A stretch of 40,787 nt of DNA from XYD1-FULL-44-32 sp964355855 (GTDB taxonomy: Bacteria; Patescibacteriota; Minisyncoccia; Phycocordibacterales; XYD1-FULL-46-19). The notes beneath the pieces were generated by a model. It was given only the letters and a program-made list of their open reading frames with translations, had not been told where the DNA came from and ran no database searches. The stretch's first letter is position 1. Every line of letters begins with the position of its first letter. The stretch spans positions 1 to 40,787 of the forward strand of contig CAYHFD010000004.1 of assembly GCA_964355855.1 (NCBI GenBank), given 5' to 3'. The translations under genes and the position numbers were made by a program. This document shows, one piece after another, positions 7,456 through 14,387 of this stretch.

Positions 7456-8232
7456 ATGTCTAGTTTTGATGTAATTATACTCAGTATTATTGAAGGCCTG
7501 ACAGAGTTTTTGCCTATTTCTTCGACGGCTCATCTTATAATCGGGGCCCGCCTACTTGGTCTACCCAACTCGGATTTTATAAAGTCTTTCGAAATATTTA
7601 TCCAATTAGGAGCAATTTTGGCCGTGGTGATGGTCTATTGGCGTCGCTTGGTGTCTAATTTTGGTTTAATTAAAAAAGTCATTTTAGCATTTATTCCGAC
7701 TGCCCTGATTGGTTTTTTGGCGTACCCAATTGTTAAAGATATTTTGTTGGAAAGCTTATTAACAGTCGCTTGGACTTTATTTATTGGTGGGTTAATTTTA
7801 ATTTTGTTTGAATATTGGTATGAAAAAACTCAAAATAAAGAAATTAAACGCGATCTAGATAGCTTAACTTATGGGGAATGCTTGGTTCTTGGTTTAGTCC
7901 AATCTTTGGCCATAATTCCCGGTGTTTCTAGGGCGGGAGCGACTATTGTAGGGGGCTTGGGTTTGGGTTTTTCTCGTCAAGCAATAGTTGAGTTTTCTTT
8001 TTTGTTGGCTCTACCAACTATGTTGGCGGCGACGGGTTATGATTTGTTGAAAAGTGGGGTGAATTTTAGTGGCGATAATATAATTATACTTTTTTCAGGT
8101 TTTTGGTTATCGTTTTTGTTTGCGTGGGTGGCTGTTAGGTGGCTGATAGGTTTTATTAAAAACCATAACTTTATTTGGTTTGGTGTTTATCGGATAGTAG
8201 TGGCAATTTTGATTGGTCTGCTTATTTTGTAG
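7456..8232 (+). CDS. uppP: Undecaprenyl-diphosphatase (BacA/UppP)
   Basis: Integral membrane enzyme that dephosphorylates undecaprenyl diphosphate to recycle the lipid carrier of wall synthesis; in other bacteria it confers bacitracin tolerance. 258 residues from the ATG at 7456 (MSSFDVIILSIIEGLTEFLP). The family motifs are clear: the E-G-L-T-E-F-L-P-I-S-S-T-A-H-L region with catalytic Glu and Ser, and the second motif PGVSRAGATI. Several hydrophobic helices are present. An in-frame start 78 bases upstream lies inside the preceding gene and adds non-homologous residues, so it was not used. The role links this operon to the murein genes elsewhere in the window. Confidence 0.95.
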   Translation: MSSFDVIILSIIEGLTEFLPISSTAHLIIGARLLGLPNSDFIKSFEIFIQLGAILAVVMVYWRRLVSNFGLIKKVILAFIPTALIGFLAYPIVKDILLESLLTVAWTLFIGGLILILFEYWYEKTQNKEIKRDLDSLTYGECLVLGLVQSLAIIPGVSRAGATIVGGLGLGFSRQAIVEFSFLLALPTMLAATGYDLLKSGVNFSGDNIIILFSGFWLSFLFAWVAVRWLIGFIKNHNFIWFGVYRIVVAILIGLLIL

Positions 8233-8364
8233 GAGATTAACAAAAAGGCGAGTTTGTGCTATTGTGTAAGTATACAAGGGTAACCAAATAGTACCTTTGT
8301 TTTCTGGGTTGTCTAAACCATAGGTGATTTTAAACAAAATTAATAAGTAAATTATAAAAATTTT

Positions 8365-9138
8365 ATGGACACACAAATTAAAAATATTTTAGGAATTGTA
8401 ATTATTGTTGTGTTGGTGGTAGGGGCAGGGTCGGCCATTGTTTTTACTAGGGCTTTTTCTAAATCGGTAAATCCGGCGTCGACCAGAAGCTTTACGGTGA
8501 CAGGAGAGGGGGAAATTATGGCGACACCAGATATTGCTGATTTTTCCTTTAGCGTTGTTTCTCAAAGGGGGGCTGATTTAACCGCTCTTCAGGCTGATAA
8601 TACGACTAAAGTTAATAAGGTAATTGAATATCTTAAAGCTCAAGGGATAGAGGCTAAAGATATTAAAACTTCTGGTTATAATGTTAGCCCGCAATACGAA
8701 TACTATCAGTGTAAGCCAAACGGTGTTTGTCCACCGGCCCGTATCACTGGCTATGAAGTAAATCAAACAGTAGCGGTCAAGGTTCGTGATTTTGCTAAGG
8801 TTGGACCACTGCTTTCGGGGGTAGTAAAAAATGGAGCCAACTCTGTTTCTAGCTTGGAATTTAGACTAGAAGATCCAACTGGGGCACAAAATGATGCTCG
8901 AACCGAGGCTATTGCTAAGGCTAAAGCTCAAGCGAAAGAAGTGGCCAAGGCTGGTGGATTTCGTTTAGGTAAACTTCTGTCTATTGAAGAAGTAAATGGT
9001 TATATGCCATTTGCTTATGGCCGAGGTGGTAGCGTAATGATGGCTGAACAGGATAGTAAGCAGGCCATAACTCCAACAGTAGAACCGGGTAGTAATTCGG
9101 TCAAAATACAAGTAATTTTACATTACGAAATTAAGTAA
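8365..9138 (+). CDS. SIMPL-domain (DUF541) exported protein
   Basis: 257 residues with an N-terminal membrane segment (about 8-28) and a SIMPL/DUF541 domain: SFTVTGEGEIMATPDIADF at about residue 42, and ARTEAIAKAKAQAKEVAKAG near residue 180. The domain is predicted to lie outside the membrane. The family occurs across bacteria (BP26 of Brucella can form oligomers) but has no defined biochemical role. A TATAAA box at 8353-8358 ends six bases before the ATG, suggesting a leaderless transcript. A strong terminator follows the stop codon. A CxxxxxC pair (CKPNGVC) at about residue 113 may form a disulfide. Confidence 0.88.
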   Translation: MDTQIKNILGIVIIVVLVVGAGSAIVFTRAFSKSVNPASTRSFTVTGEGEIMATPDIADFSFSVVSQRGADLTALQADNTTKVNKVIEYLKAQGIEAKDIKTSGYNVSPQYEYYQCKPNGVCPPARITGYEVNQTVAVKVRDFAKVGPLLSGVVKNGANSVSSLEFRLEDPTGAQNDARTEAIAKAKAQAKEVAKAGGFRLGKLLSIEEVNGYMPFAYGRGGSVMMAEQDSKQAITPTVEPGSNSVKIQVILHYEIK

Positions 9139-9146
9139 TGTCTGAC

Positions 9147-9186
9147 AAAAAACCGGCCGGCGCCTTTGGGCGCCGGCCGGTTTTTT
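9147..9186 (+). terminator. Strong rho-independent terminator after the SIMPL gene
   Basis: An 18-base inverted repeat (9147-9164 with 9169-9186, loop TTTG) with a 12-bp GC-only core (CCGGCCGGCGCC) flanked by A6 and T6. It begins eight bases after the stop codon and isolates the pyruvate kinase unit. Confidence 0.95.
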
Positions 9187-9188
9187 GA

Positions 9189-9216
9189 TTGAAAAAAAAT
9201 TTAGAAATGCTATACT
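9189..9216 (+). promoter_or_regulatory. Promoter of the pyk leader
   Basis: TTGAAA (9189-9194), a 16-base spacer and extended -10 TGC-TATACT (-10 at 9211-9216). The predicted start near 9223 gives a leader of about 255 bases before pyk and falls two bases before a small open frame. Confidence 0.6.
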
Positions 9217-9222
9217 AACACC

Positions 9223-9477
9223 AAATGAATTACCCACGCCCTAACGGGACGGGGTATCTTCATTTTTGAGAACCCACAGTTCTCAACACTCGCTTCGCTC
9301 GCTGCTTTCCTTCACGGGAAACCCGCAGGGTTTCCCGTCCCCATCCGGCATTCCCGAATTCATCCCGCGAGCTGACGCTCGGGGAATTCTTCGGGAATTA
9401 TTAAAAATGTTTAAAAATATCGAGTATTTGACTCGGAAGCCCAGCTTTCCGAGTCTCTGTAATTTTAGCTAAACCAT
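9223..9477 (+). repeat. Palindrome-rich pyk leader (REP-like cluster)
   Basis: This gene-poor stretch holds at least four stem-loops. TGAGAAC/GTTCTCA lies at 9267-9285, and an 11-bp stem with a 3-base loop (ACGGGAAACCC) at 9314-9338. ATTCCCGAA (9350-9358) pairs with TTCGGGAAT (9390-9398) and encloses a GC-rich inner stem. GACTCGGAA/TTCCGAGTC lies at 9430-9455. The GC content is well above the AT-rich surroundings. Either this is a mobile palindromic element captured between promoter and gene, or a structured regulatory leader of pyk; both may be true. No transposase is nearby. Confidence 0.6.
9225..9269 (+). CDS. Possible leader peptide ahead of pyk (14 aa)
   Basis: ATG at 9225 opens a 14-residue frame (MNYPRPNGTGYLHF) two bases after the predicted transcription start. 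It ends in TGA inside the first hairpin of the leader (9267-9285). Near-leaderless initiation is common in this window, so translation is plausible. It may equally be a chance frame through a repeat. No homology is known to me. Confidence 0.25.
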   Translation: MNYPRPNGTGYLHF

Positions 9478-10908
9478 ATGTATAGAAAGAAAACCAAGAT
9501 CGTGGCCACTATCGGCCCAGTGACTTCCTCGGAGGAAATGCTAACGAAGCTCCTCAAAGCTGGGCTTAATATTGTTCGTCTCAATTTTTCGCACGGTGAT
9601 TTTGCCGAGCACCAAACCAAGATTGATAATCTTAAAAAAGCGATGTTTAAAACTGGCATACCAGCGGCTGTTATGCAGGACCTAGGTGGACCAAAAATTC
9701 GTACTGGTGATTTTTCAACCGAAACGGTCACACTTAAACCTGGTCAAATATTTACTATTACCACCGATAAGATTATTGGTGATGAAACTAGGGTGTCGGT
9801 AAACTATGCCCCTTTGCCCAAAGAGGTAAAAAAAGGGAGTTTTATTTTACTTCATGATGGTAAGAAAAAATTGGAGATTATTGAAATAAAAGGCAATAAT
9901 GTTATTTGTAAAGTGATTGTTGGTGGTGAAATGAAGGGCCGGCGGGGTATAAATTTGCCAGGGGCTCATCTCTCGATTAGCTCCCTTACCGACAAAGATA
10001 AAAAAGATTTAATTTTTGGTATAAAAAATAAAGTTGATTTTGTGGCTTTTTCCTTTGTTCGCCGGGCCGAAGATATTCGGGAATTGCGTCGGTTATTAGA
10101 AAAAGCCAAATCAAAAGCGAAAATTATTGCTAAATTAGAAGATGTTGAAGGTTTAGAGAATATTGATCAAATTATTGAATTGGTAGACGGGGTGATGGTG
10201 GCTCGAGGTGATATGGCGATTGAGATAGGGGCCGAAAACGTGCCGATGGTCCAAAAAATGATTATCAAAAAATGCAATGAGCTGGGTAAACTGGTTATAA
10301 CAGCTACCCACATGTTGGAATCAATGATCAAAAATCCAGTTCCAACTCGCGCCGAAGTTTCTGATATTGCTAATGCAATTTTTGATGGTACCGATGCCAT
10401 TATGTTGTCGGAAGAAACTACGCTTGGTGAACACCCGGTGGAAGCGGTTGAGGTGATGACCAAGGTGGCCGAAAAAACCGAAAAACATGAAATGTATCAG
10501 CATATGGTGGCCGATATGCAAAAATTAAAACATGAGAGTATTGGCGAGCGCGTTTCTGATGCTGTTACCAATGAAGCGGTGGATATTGCCAATGCGGTTA
10601 AAGCTAAAGCCATTATTGCTCTGACTAATTCTGGTTTTACGGCCCGGATGATTTCTCGCTACAAACCATTTCAACCGATTATAGGTTTTACTCCTAATGA
10701 AGTAACGGCGCGCCAACTTCTTTTGTCTTTTGGGGTAGTGCCAGTAGCCATTAAAAAATTTAAAAATTTTCATGAAGTTTTACCACTCATTCGCAGTCAT
10801 TGTTTAAAGGAAAAATTAGTTAAAAAGGGTGATAAGGTGGTGGTTTCGGTTGGCTATCCTTTTGGTCAGTCGATTGATACGAATATGATAATGGTGGAAA
10901 CGATTTAG
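9478..10908 (+). CDS. pyk: Pyruvate kinase
   Basis: Transfers phosphate from phosphoenolpyruvate to ADP, the last step of glycolysis. 476 residues, a normal length. It begins KKTKIVATIGPVTSSEE; the PEP-binding Arg and the Asn-Ser pair lie in VRLNFSHG. A B-domain follows (about 70-170). The catalytic Lys and metal ligand Glu are in KIIAKLED, with VMVARGDMAIEIG and MLSEETTLGEHP after them. The usual ATQMLESM motif reads ATHMLESM, with His for Gln. The C-terminal allosteric-type domain (about 350-476) is present. The ATG at 9478 agrees with the family N-terminus. The gene is preceded by a long structured leader, so its expression may be controlled post-transcriptionally, like gpmI of the same pathway. 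Confidence 0.96.
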   Translation: MYRKKTKIVATIGPVTSSEEMLTKLLKAGLNIVRLNFSHGDFAEHQTKIDNLKKAMFKTGIPAAVMQDLGGPKIRTGDFSTETVTLKPGQIFTITTDKIIGDETRVSVNYAPLPKEVKKGSFILLHDGKKKLEIIEIKGNNVICKVIVGGEMKGRRGINLPGAHLSISSLTDKDKKDLIFGIKNKVDFVAFSFVRRAEDIRELRRLLEKAKSKAKIIAKLEDVEGLENIDQIIELVDGVMVARGDMAIEIGAENVPMVQKMIIKKCNELGKLVITATHMLESMIKNPVPTRAEVSDIANAIFDGTDAIMLSEETTLGEHPVEAVEVMTKVAEKTEKHEMYQHMVADMQKLKHESIGERVSDAVTNEAVDIANAVKAKAIIALTNSGFTARMISRYKPFQPIIGFTPNEVTARQLLLSFGVVPVAIKKFKNFHEVLPLIRSHCLKEKLVKKGDKVVVSVGYPFGQSIDTNMIMVETI

Positions 10909-10952
10909 GGTAACTGGATTTGCGCTAGGGTATACGGTAACATGCTAATTAC

Positions 10953-11174
10953 ATGTATATCTATGTGAAAGTAAAAGCTAAAGCTAAAACCGAAGAGTTG
11001 TCTGAAGTTGGACCTAACCGCTTTACAATATGTGTTCGCGAGGCGGCCCAAAGAGGAGAGGCAAATAAAAGGGTTTTAGAAATAGTGGCCACTCATTTGG
11101 GACGGCCCCTTTCGGCGGTACGGATATTTAGTGGACACACAACACCAAATAAACTCCTGTCAATTAAAGACTAA
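10953..11174 (+). CDS. DUF167 (YggU-family) protein
   Basis: 73 residues beginning MYIYVKVKAKAKTEE. It has the DUF167 pattern: a basic first strand, then FTICVREAAQRGEANKRVLE (helix contributing the N-K-R/L region) and LSAVRIFSGHTTPNKLLSI at the end. Structures of this family (for example YggU, MTH637) show a small alpha/beta fold; the function is not known, with nucleic-acid binding proposed. The protein is slightly shorter than most members but covers the whole domain. It lies 44 bases after pyk and probably forms the end of that transcript. A separate promoter for hpf follows. Confidence 0.85.
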   Translation: MYIYVKVKAKAKTEELSEVGPNRFTICVREAAQRGEANKRVLEIVATHLGRPLSAVRIFSGHTTPNKLLSIKD

Positions 11175-11177
11175 TTT

Positions 11178-11205
11178 TTTGTTTTTAGCTAGGGAGTAGT
11201 ATAAT
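11178..11205 (+). promoter_or_regulatory. Promoter of the hpf leader
   Basis: TTTGTT (11178-11183), a 16-base spacer and TATAAT (11200-11205). The predicted start near 11212 produces a leader of about 155 bases that contains the structured element at 11251-11366. Confidence 0.5.
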
Positions 11206-11250
11206 TAATAGTAGAATTGAATATTAATTAATCTTAACTTTTTCTTATGA

Positions 11251-11366
11251 ATCCCGTTAGAAGCCGCGGTCGACAAATCTTAATATACAATATAATATGA
11301 AAGTCTGGTTGAATATTTATCAATCTAATTATAAACAGGCGCGTACCGCGACCTGCTTCTAACGAG
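11251..11366 (+). ncRNA. Structured 5' leader of hpf (shared fold with the gpmI leader)
   Basis: CGTTAGAAGC (11255-11264) pairs with GCTTCTAACG (11355-11364), and the helix can extend toward the ATG at 11367. An internal loop with one C (11265) opposite GACCT (11350-11354) is followed by GCGGT/ACCGC (11266-11270 with 11345-11349). The order and loop sequences match the gpmI leader (C opposite K-ACCT), while helix bases differ in a compensating way (AGAGAC/GTCTCT there, AGAAGC/GCTTCT here). TGGTTGA also occurs in the interior of both. A regulatory role is inferred. Confidence 0.6.
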
Positions 11367-11735
11367 ATGAAAACCAATGTTAAGACGACAAATATGGTAA
11401 TGACTCCAGCCATTGAGCAGTATCTGAGCTTTAAGATTGCCAAGGTCGGGAAATATATAGATGAGTCAAATGGGGAAGCTATGGTAGACATTGAAGTAGG
11501 TAAAACAACTGAACATCATCGTCGCGGCCAGTTATTTAAGGCCGAGATCAATCTAGTGGTACCCGGGCAATCACTTCGTCGAGCCAATGTTGAGGGCTAT
11601 GATCTTTATACGGCTATCGTGGAAGCCCGCGATGAAATTGTAAGACAAATTACGATGACTCATGATAAAAAAACCGCTCTGTTTCGGCGGGGGGCGCGGA
11701 AAATTAAAAATATGATGAGAAAGTCTAATAATTAA
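11367..11735 (+). CDS. hpf: Ribosome hibernation promoting factor (HPF/YfiA family, short form)
   Basis: 122 residues. The protein begins MKTNVKTTNMVMTPAIEQYLS, which matches the start of HPF/RaiA proteins. It has the alternating acidic and basic pattern of the family, with FKAEINLVVPGQSLRRANVEGYDLYTAI (shortened here) corresponding to the conserved F-x-A-E-x-x-L and D-L-Y-x-A-I-D motifs. The C-terminus is basic (KKTALFRRGARKIKNMMRKS). It lacks the dimerisation domain of long HPF. Such proteins bind the small subunit during starvation and block tRNA and mRNA sites. The start codon touches the helix of the upstream RNA element, so translation could be gated by that fold. Confidence 0.9.
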   Translation: MKTNVKTTNMVMTPAIEQYLSFKIAKVGKYIDESNGEAMVDIEVGKTTEHHRRGQLFKAEINLVVPGQSLRRANVEGYDLYTAIVEARDEIVRQITMTHDKKTALFRRGARKIKNMMRKSNN

Positions 11736-11759
11736 GCTTAAAATTAAATAAATTAAAAT

Positions 11760-12410
11760 ATGAATTTGAAATTGCTTTGGGCAATCATTGTGGTGGCAGT
11801 AGTGGGGGCAATGATACTAATGGGTTTTCTTAATAAAAAAAATAATATAAATATAATGAGTGAGGAAAATAGTAATGCAACAACCACAGTCGATGCTTAT
11901 GGAATAAATCCCGTGGCGGTATTTGAGACCAATCAAGGTAATTTCGAAATTGAGTTACAGCTCGACAAAATGCCGATTACGGCCGGTAATTTTGTGAAGC
12001 TGGCCAAAGCTGGTTTTTACGATGGGACTCGTTTTCACCGCGTAATTAAAGATTTTATGATCCAGGGTGGGGATCCATTAACCAAAAGTCAGCCGGAAAA
12101 TGTCGCGATTCATGGCACTGGCGGGCCGGGTTATGCGATAGAAGACGAGTTTGTGGCGGGGCAGTCTAATGGGCGTGGGACAATTTCGATGGCTAATTCC
12201 GGGCCAAACTCGGGCGGTAGCCAGTTTTTTATCAACCTGGTGGACAATACTTTTCTTGATTTTGACAACCCAATAAGCCAAGGCAAGCACCCGGTTTTTG
12301 GCAAGGTGGTGAGTGGGATGGACGTGGTGGACAAAATCGGTTTGTTACCAACGGTACCAGGCGACCGGCCGGTGGAAGCGGTGATTGTAAATAAAGTGAC
12401 AATCCGATAA
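11760..12410 (+). CDS. Membrane-anchored cyclophilin-type peptidyl-prolyl isomerase
   Basis: 216 residues. There is an N-terminal membrane anchor (about 4-22, LLWAIIVVAVVGAMILMG) and a linker; the cyclophilin domain runs from about residue 52. The active-site Arg is in FHRVIKDFMIQGGDP, followed by the motifs SMANSGPNSGGSQFFINL and HPVFGKVVSGMDVVDKI. It catalyses cis-trans isomerisation at proline. The anchor puts it on the outer face of the membrane, where it would assist folding of exported proteins, many of which are encoded nearby. It lies 24 bases after hpf and could share its transcript. Confidence 0.93.
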   Translation: MNLKLLWAIIVVAVVGAMILMGFLNKKNNINIMSEENSNATTTVDAYGINPVAVFETNQGNFEIELQLDKMPITAGNFVKLAKAGFYDGTRFHRVIKDFMIQGGDPLTKSQPENVAIHGTGGPGYAIEDEFVAGQSNGRGTISMANSGPNSGGSQFFINLVDNTFLDFDNPISQGKHPVFGKVVSGMDVVDKIGLLPTVPGDRPVEAVIVNKVTIR

Positions 12411-12502
12411 AGTTTTCAACAGCCACTATTAAATGTTTAACGATAATTGATTTATACTAAGATAGTATTGGTAAAAATTTATAAATCTAAACTAAAATAT
12501 TT

Positions 12503-12565
12503 ATGGCTAAAAGTGGCGATCGACAAAAGAGGGAGATAAAGAAACCAAAGAAGAATAAAAAATAA
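12503..12565 (+). CDS. Very small basic protein (20 aa)
   Basis: ATG at 12503 opens a 20-residue frame, MAKSGDRQKREIKKPKKNKK, ending in TAA. The lysine-rich composition and the MAKxGDRQKRE-type start resemble short basic conserved hypothetical proteins that I recall in other bacterial genomes. The frame ends exactly at the base of the terminator 12561-12602, which supports a real transcription unit of its own. Its charge suggests nucleic-acid or ribosome contact, but that is inference. Confidence 0.55.
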   Translation: MAKSGDRQKREIKKPKKNKK

Positions 12566-12602
12566 CCTAAAAATCCCGCCCCTGCGGGATTTTTAGGTTA
12601 TT
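12561..12602. terminator. Terminator after the small basic protein
   Basis: A perfect 19-base inverted repeat (12561-12579 with 12584-12602, loop CCCT). The GC core CCCGC/GCGGG is flanked by A5 and T5, so it can act in both directions. Confidence 0.85.
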
Positions 12603-12669
12603 TGTTTTTATTTATGTTTTTAACTATAAAGACCAAAATAACGATAAAATTGGCCATTTTTTGATCAAC

Positions 12670-12699
12670 TTGACTAAATACATTTTAGTATGCTATAAT
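12670..12699 (+). promoter_or_regulatory. Promoter of the 12768 gene (twin of 40693-40722)
   Basis: TTGACT (12670-12675), an 18-base spacer and extended -10 TATGC-TATAAT (-10 at 12694-12699). The stretch from the extended -10 onward (TATGCTATAATGTTAGGTAG) is repeated with one change in the promoter of the minus-strand gene at 39988-40554. The leader contains an ACCAGT/ACTGGT hairpin (12710-12733) and a strong SD site, GGAGG (12758-12762). Confidence 0.8.
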
Positions 12700-12767
12700 G
12701 TTAGGTAGGACCAGTGAAATGTAAGTAACTGGTATTTTGAAAATGACGATCAAGATCGGAGGTCGCA

Positions 12768-13400
12768 GTGTACGAAGCAACAGTTATTTTGACGGCATTT
12801 TTCATGATGCTGTCGGCGGTGTACTATGTACGCTGCGCTCTCGCCGGTAAATCGAATCCGGTGCCCGCGACCTGGATTCTAATGTTGGTGGTGATGGGCT
12901 TGTCCTTCTGGATGTACTTTGAAAGTCCACACCGGTCGTGGACGGCGAATATTGCCGTTACCGCCGGGGTGTTTAATGTTTGGTACATCTTGTGCGGAGT
13001 GGTCTTGGCTAACCACAAACATGGTACTTTGCGGATCGCTTTTGATCGACCACAGATTTTCTGCTCGGTGGCCGGTGGAGTAGTGGTTGGATTCTGGTTT
13101 TTGACCGACCGACCGCTCATCGCTTACACTTTGGTTCAGATAATTGCTCTCATCGCCTATGTGGCGACAATCCGTCGCTTACTCAAGGTGACCAAGAGTA
13201 CCGAGCCGATGTTCCAGTGGGTGGCGGTGCTTATAGCCACGATATTTGCTATCTACCCCGCTTGGGAAAGGATGGATCCGTTCTCGTGGATTTATCTGGC
13301 TCGGGCTCTTCCCTCGACCGCCCTGATGGTCTTCTTGATTGGAAGGATCAAGTGGCGGACCTGGTTGCAGGGGTGTGAGCTAGCCGACATGATGGCATAG
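12768..13400 (+). CDS. Polytopic membrane protein of unknown family, GTG start with strong SD
   Basis: 210 residues with about seven transmembrane helices spread over the whole length (for example ILMLVVMGLSFWMYF, IFCSVAGGVVVGFWFL, LVQIIALIAYVATI). Short basic loops include CALAGKSNPVPATW, and there is a conserved-looking YPAWERMDP near residue 165. I do not recognise the family; the spacing is reminiscent of small transporters or sensors. The GTG is chosen because GGAGG lies five bases upstream; a clear SD is rare in this window. Codon use is richer in G and C than in neighbours. It is monocistronic, with its own promoter and terminator, and is promoter-matched to the 39988-40554 gene. Confidence 0.8.
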   Translation: MYEATVILTAFFMMLSAVYYVRCALAGKSNPVPATWILMLVVMGLSFWMYFESPHRSWTANIAVTAGVFNVWYILCGVVLANHKHGTLRIAFDRPQIFCSVAGGVVVGFWFLTDRPLIAYTLVQIIALIAYVATIRRLLKVTKSTEPMFQWVAVLIATIFAIYPAWERMDPFSWIYLARALPSTALMVFLIGRIKWRTWLQGCELADMMA

Positions 13401-13421
13401 GGCTAGCAATCAGTTTTGTGG

Positions 13422-13456
13422 GCCGTAGATGGTGTTTTTCACTACTTACGGCTTTT
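13422..13456 (+). terminator. Terminator of the 12768 gene
   Basis: GCCGTA (13422-13427) pairs with TACGGC (13447-13452), with additional pairing inside (TGGTG/CACTA), followed by TTTT. It lies between the stop codon and the convergent end of fmt. Confidence 0.65.
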
Positions 13457-13463
13457 ATTATCT

Positions 13464-14387
13464 TTATTTAAAGAATTTTCCATCCATCTCTTTTTTTCCT
13501 TCGGGGAGGACGCGATCGATGATAAGTTGGTTATTTTCTAAATGAGCTTTTTTGATAAGGATGCGGGTTGGTTGGCCATTGTGTTCGGTAAAAAAGTAGG
13601 TGCCAGGCCAGTCGCTAAAGGCCTTGATTTTCCGATAGTTTTGGCTGGGATCAGCAGTTAAATCAATTTCACCATCAGCCTTGGTAATCTTTTTGGTATA
13701 GGTCGCGGCGGTGTGATTCTGCTCGGTGCCCCGGATTTTGCCGGCGACGAAGTCGGGCAAAATCCGGGCAAACATCTGCGCGCCAAGTTTAGCAGTCTCG
13801 TCACGTAGGGTAAAATAATTTTGATCGGTCAGGGTAATTTTTTCTTGGGCCAAAATTAGGCCGTGATCCATTTCCTCATCTACTTGCAAAAGGGTAACAC
13901 CAGTTTCAGTGTCGCCCGATAAAATTGAGGCCTCGAGGGGGGTAGCCCCGCGGTATTTGGGGATAAGTGAGGGATGGATATTTATAAAACCGAGACGGGG
14001 GATGTCCAAAAGGGCTGGTGGTAAAATTTTGCCATAAGAGGCGACTAGGGCTAGGTCGAAAGCGGGAACCGGAGCGGGCAACTCCACCGCGGAGCCTTGC
14101 GCAGACTGGCGAGGCGAGCAGAGCAATTTTTCAGTAGAAAAATATGTGTGCTCCGCGGTGGAGCTTGCGAGCGGAGGTTTTAAACTAAGTGGTTGTATTA
14201 CCTCGATATTTTTTTCATCGGCCCAGACTTTTACTGGCGAGGGAGTGAGCAACATTTTTCGGCCCTGCGGTTTATCGGGCGTAGTCACAATTAAGCTTGG
14301 TTTTAGACCAAGTAAAACCAGTTCGTCTAAAACAGTGGTGGCAAAATAGTCGGTCCCAAAAAAGGCAAAATTAGTGTTTTTCACCAT
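13464..14387 (-). CDS. fmt: Methionyl-tRNA formyltransferase with an in-frame insertion
   Basis: Formylates initiator Met-tRNA using 10-formyl-tetrahydrofolate. 307 residues. The N-terminal domain starts NFAFFGTDYFATTVLDEL, with TTPDKPQGRKMLLTPSPVK. The active-site Asn and His are in FINIHPSLIPKYRGATP, and the catalytic Asp in EEMDHGLIL. The C-terminal OB-like domain carries DWPGTYFF. Residues about 71-107, between IQPLSLK and FDLALVASYGK, have no counterpart in the family and are encoded by a palindromic element (14082-14163). The gene overlaps the def start side by 17 bases and is translated after it, the common def-fmt pairing. The inserted loop lies before the active site and does not touch the catalytic motifs. 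Confidence 0.93.
   Translation of the reverse strand: MVKNTNFAFFGTDYFATTVLDELVLLGLKPSLIVTTPDKPQGRKMLLTPSPVKVWADEKNIEVIQPLSLKPPLASSTAEHTYFSTEKLLCSPRQSAQGSAVELPAPVPAFDLALVASYGKILPPALLDIPRLGFINIHPSLIPKYRGATPLEASILSGDTETGVTLLQVDEEMDHGLILAQEKITLTDQNYFTLRDETAKLGAQMFARILPDFVAGKIRGTEQNHTAATYTKKITKADGEIDLTADPSQNYRKIKAFSDWPGTYFFTEHNGQPTRILIKKAHLENNQLIIDRVLPEGKKEMDGKFFK
14082..14163. repeat. Palindromic element inserted in frame within fmt
   Basis: Terminal inverted repeats of 14 bases (CTCCACCGCGGAGC at 14082-14095, complement at 14150-14163) enclose a second hairpin, ATTTTTC-AGTA-GAAAAAT, at about 14126-14143. The element reads through fmt without a stop codon. The arrangement resembles the Rickettsia palindromic elements that insert into genes in frame; relation to those is not claimed. 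Confidence 0.7.
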
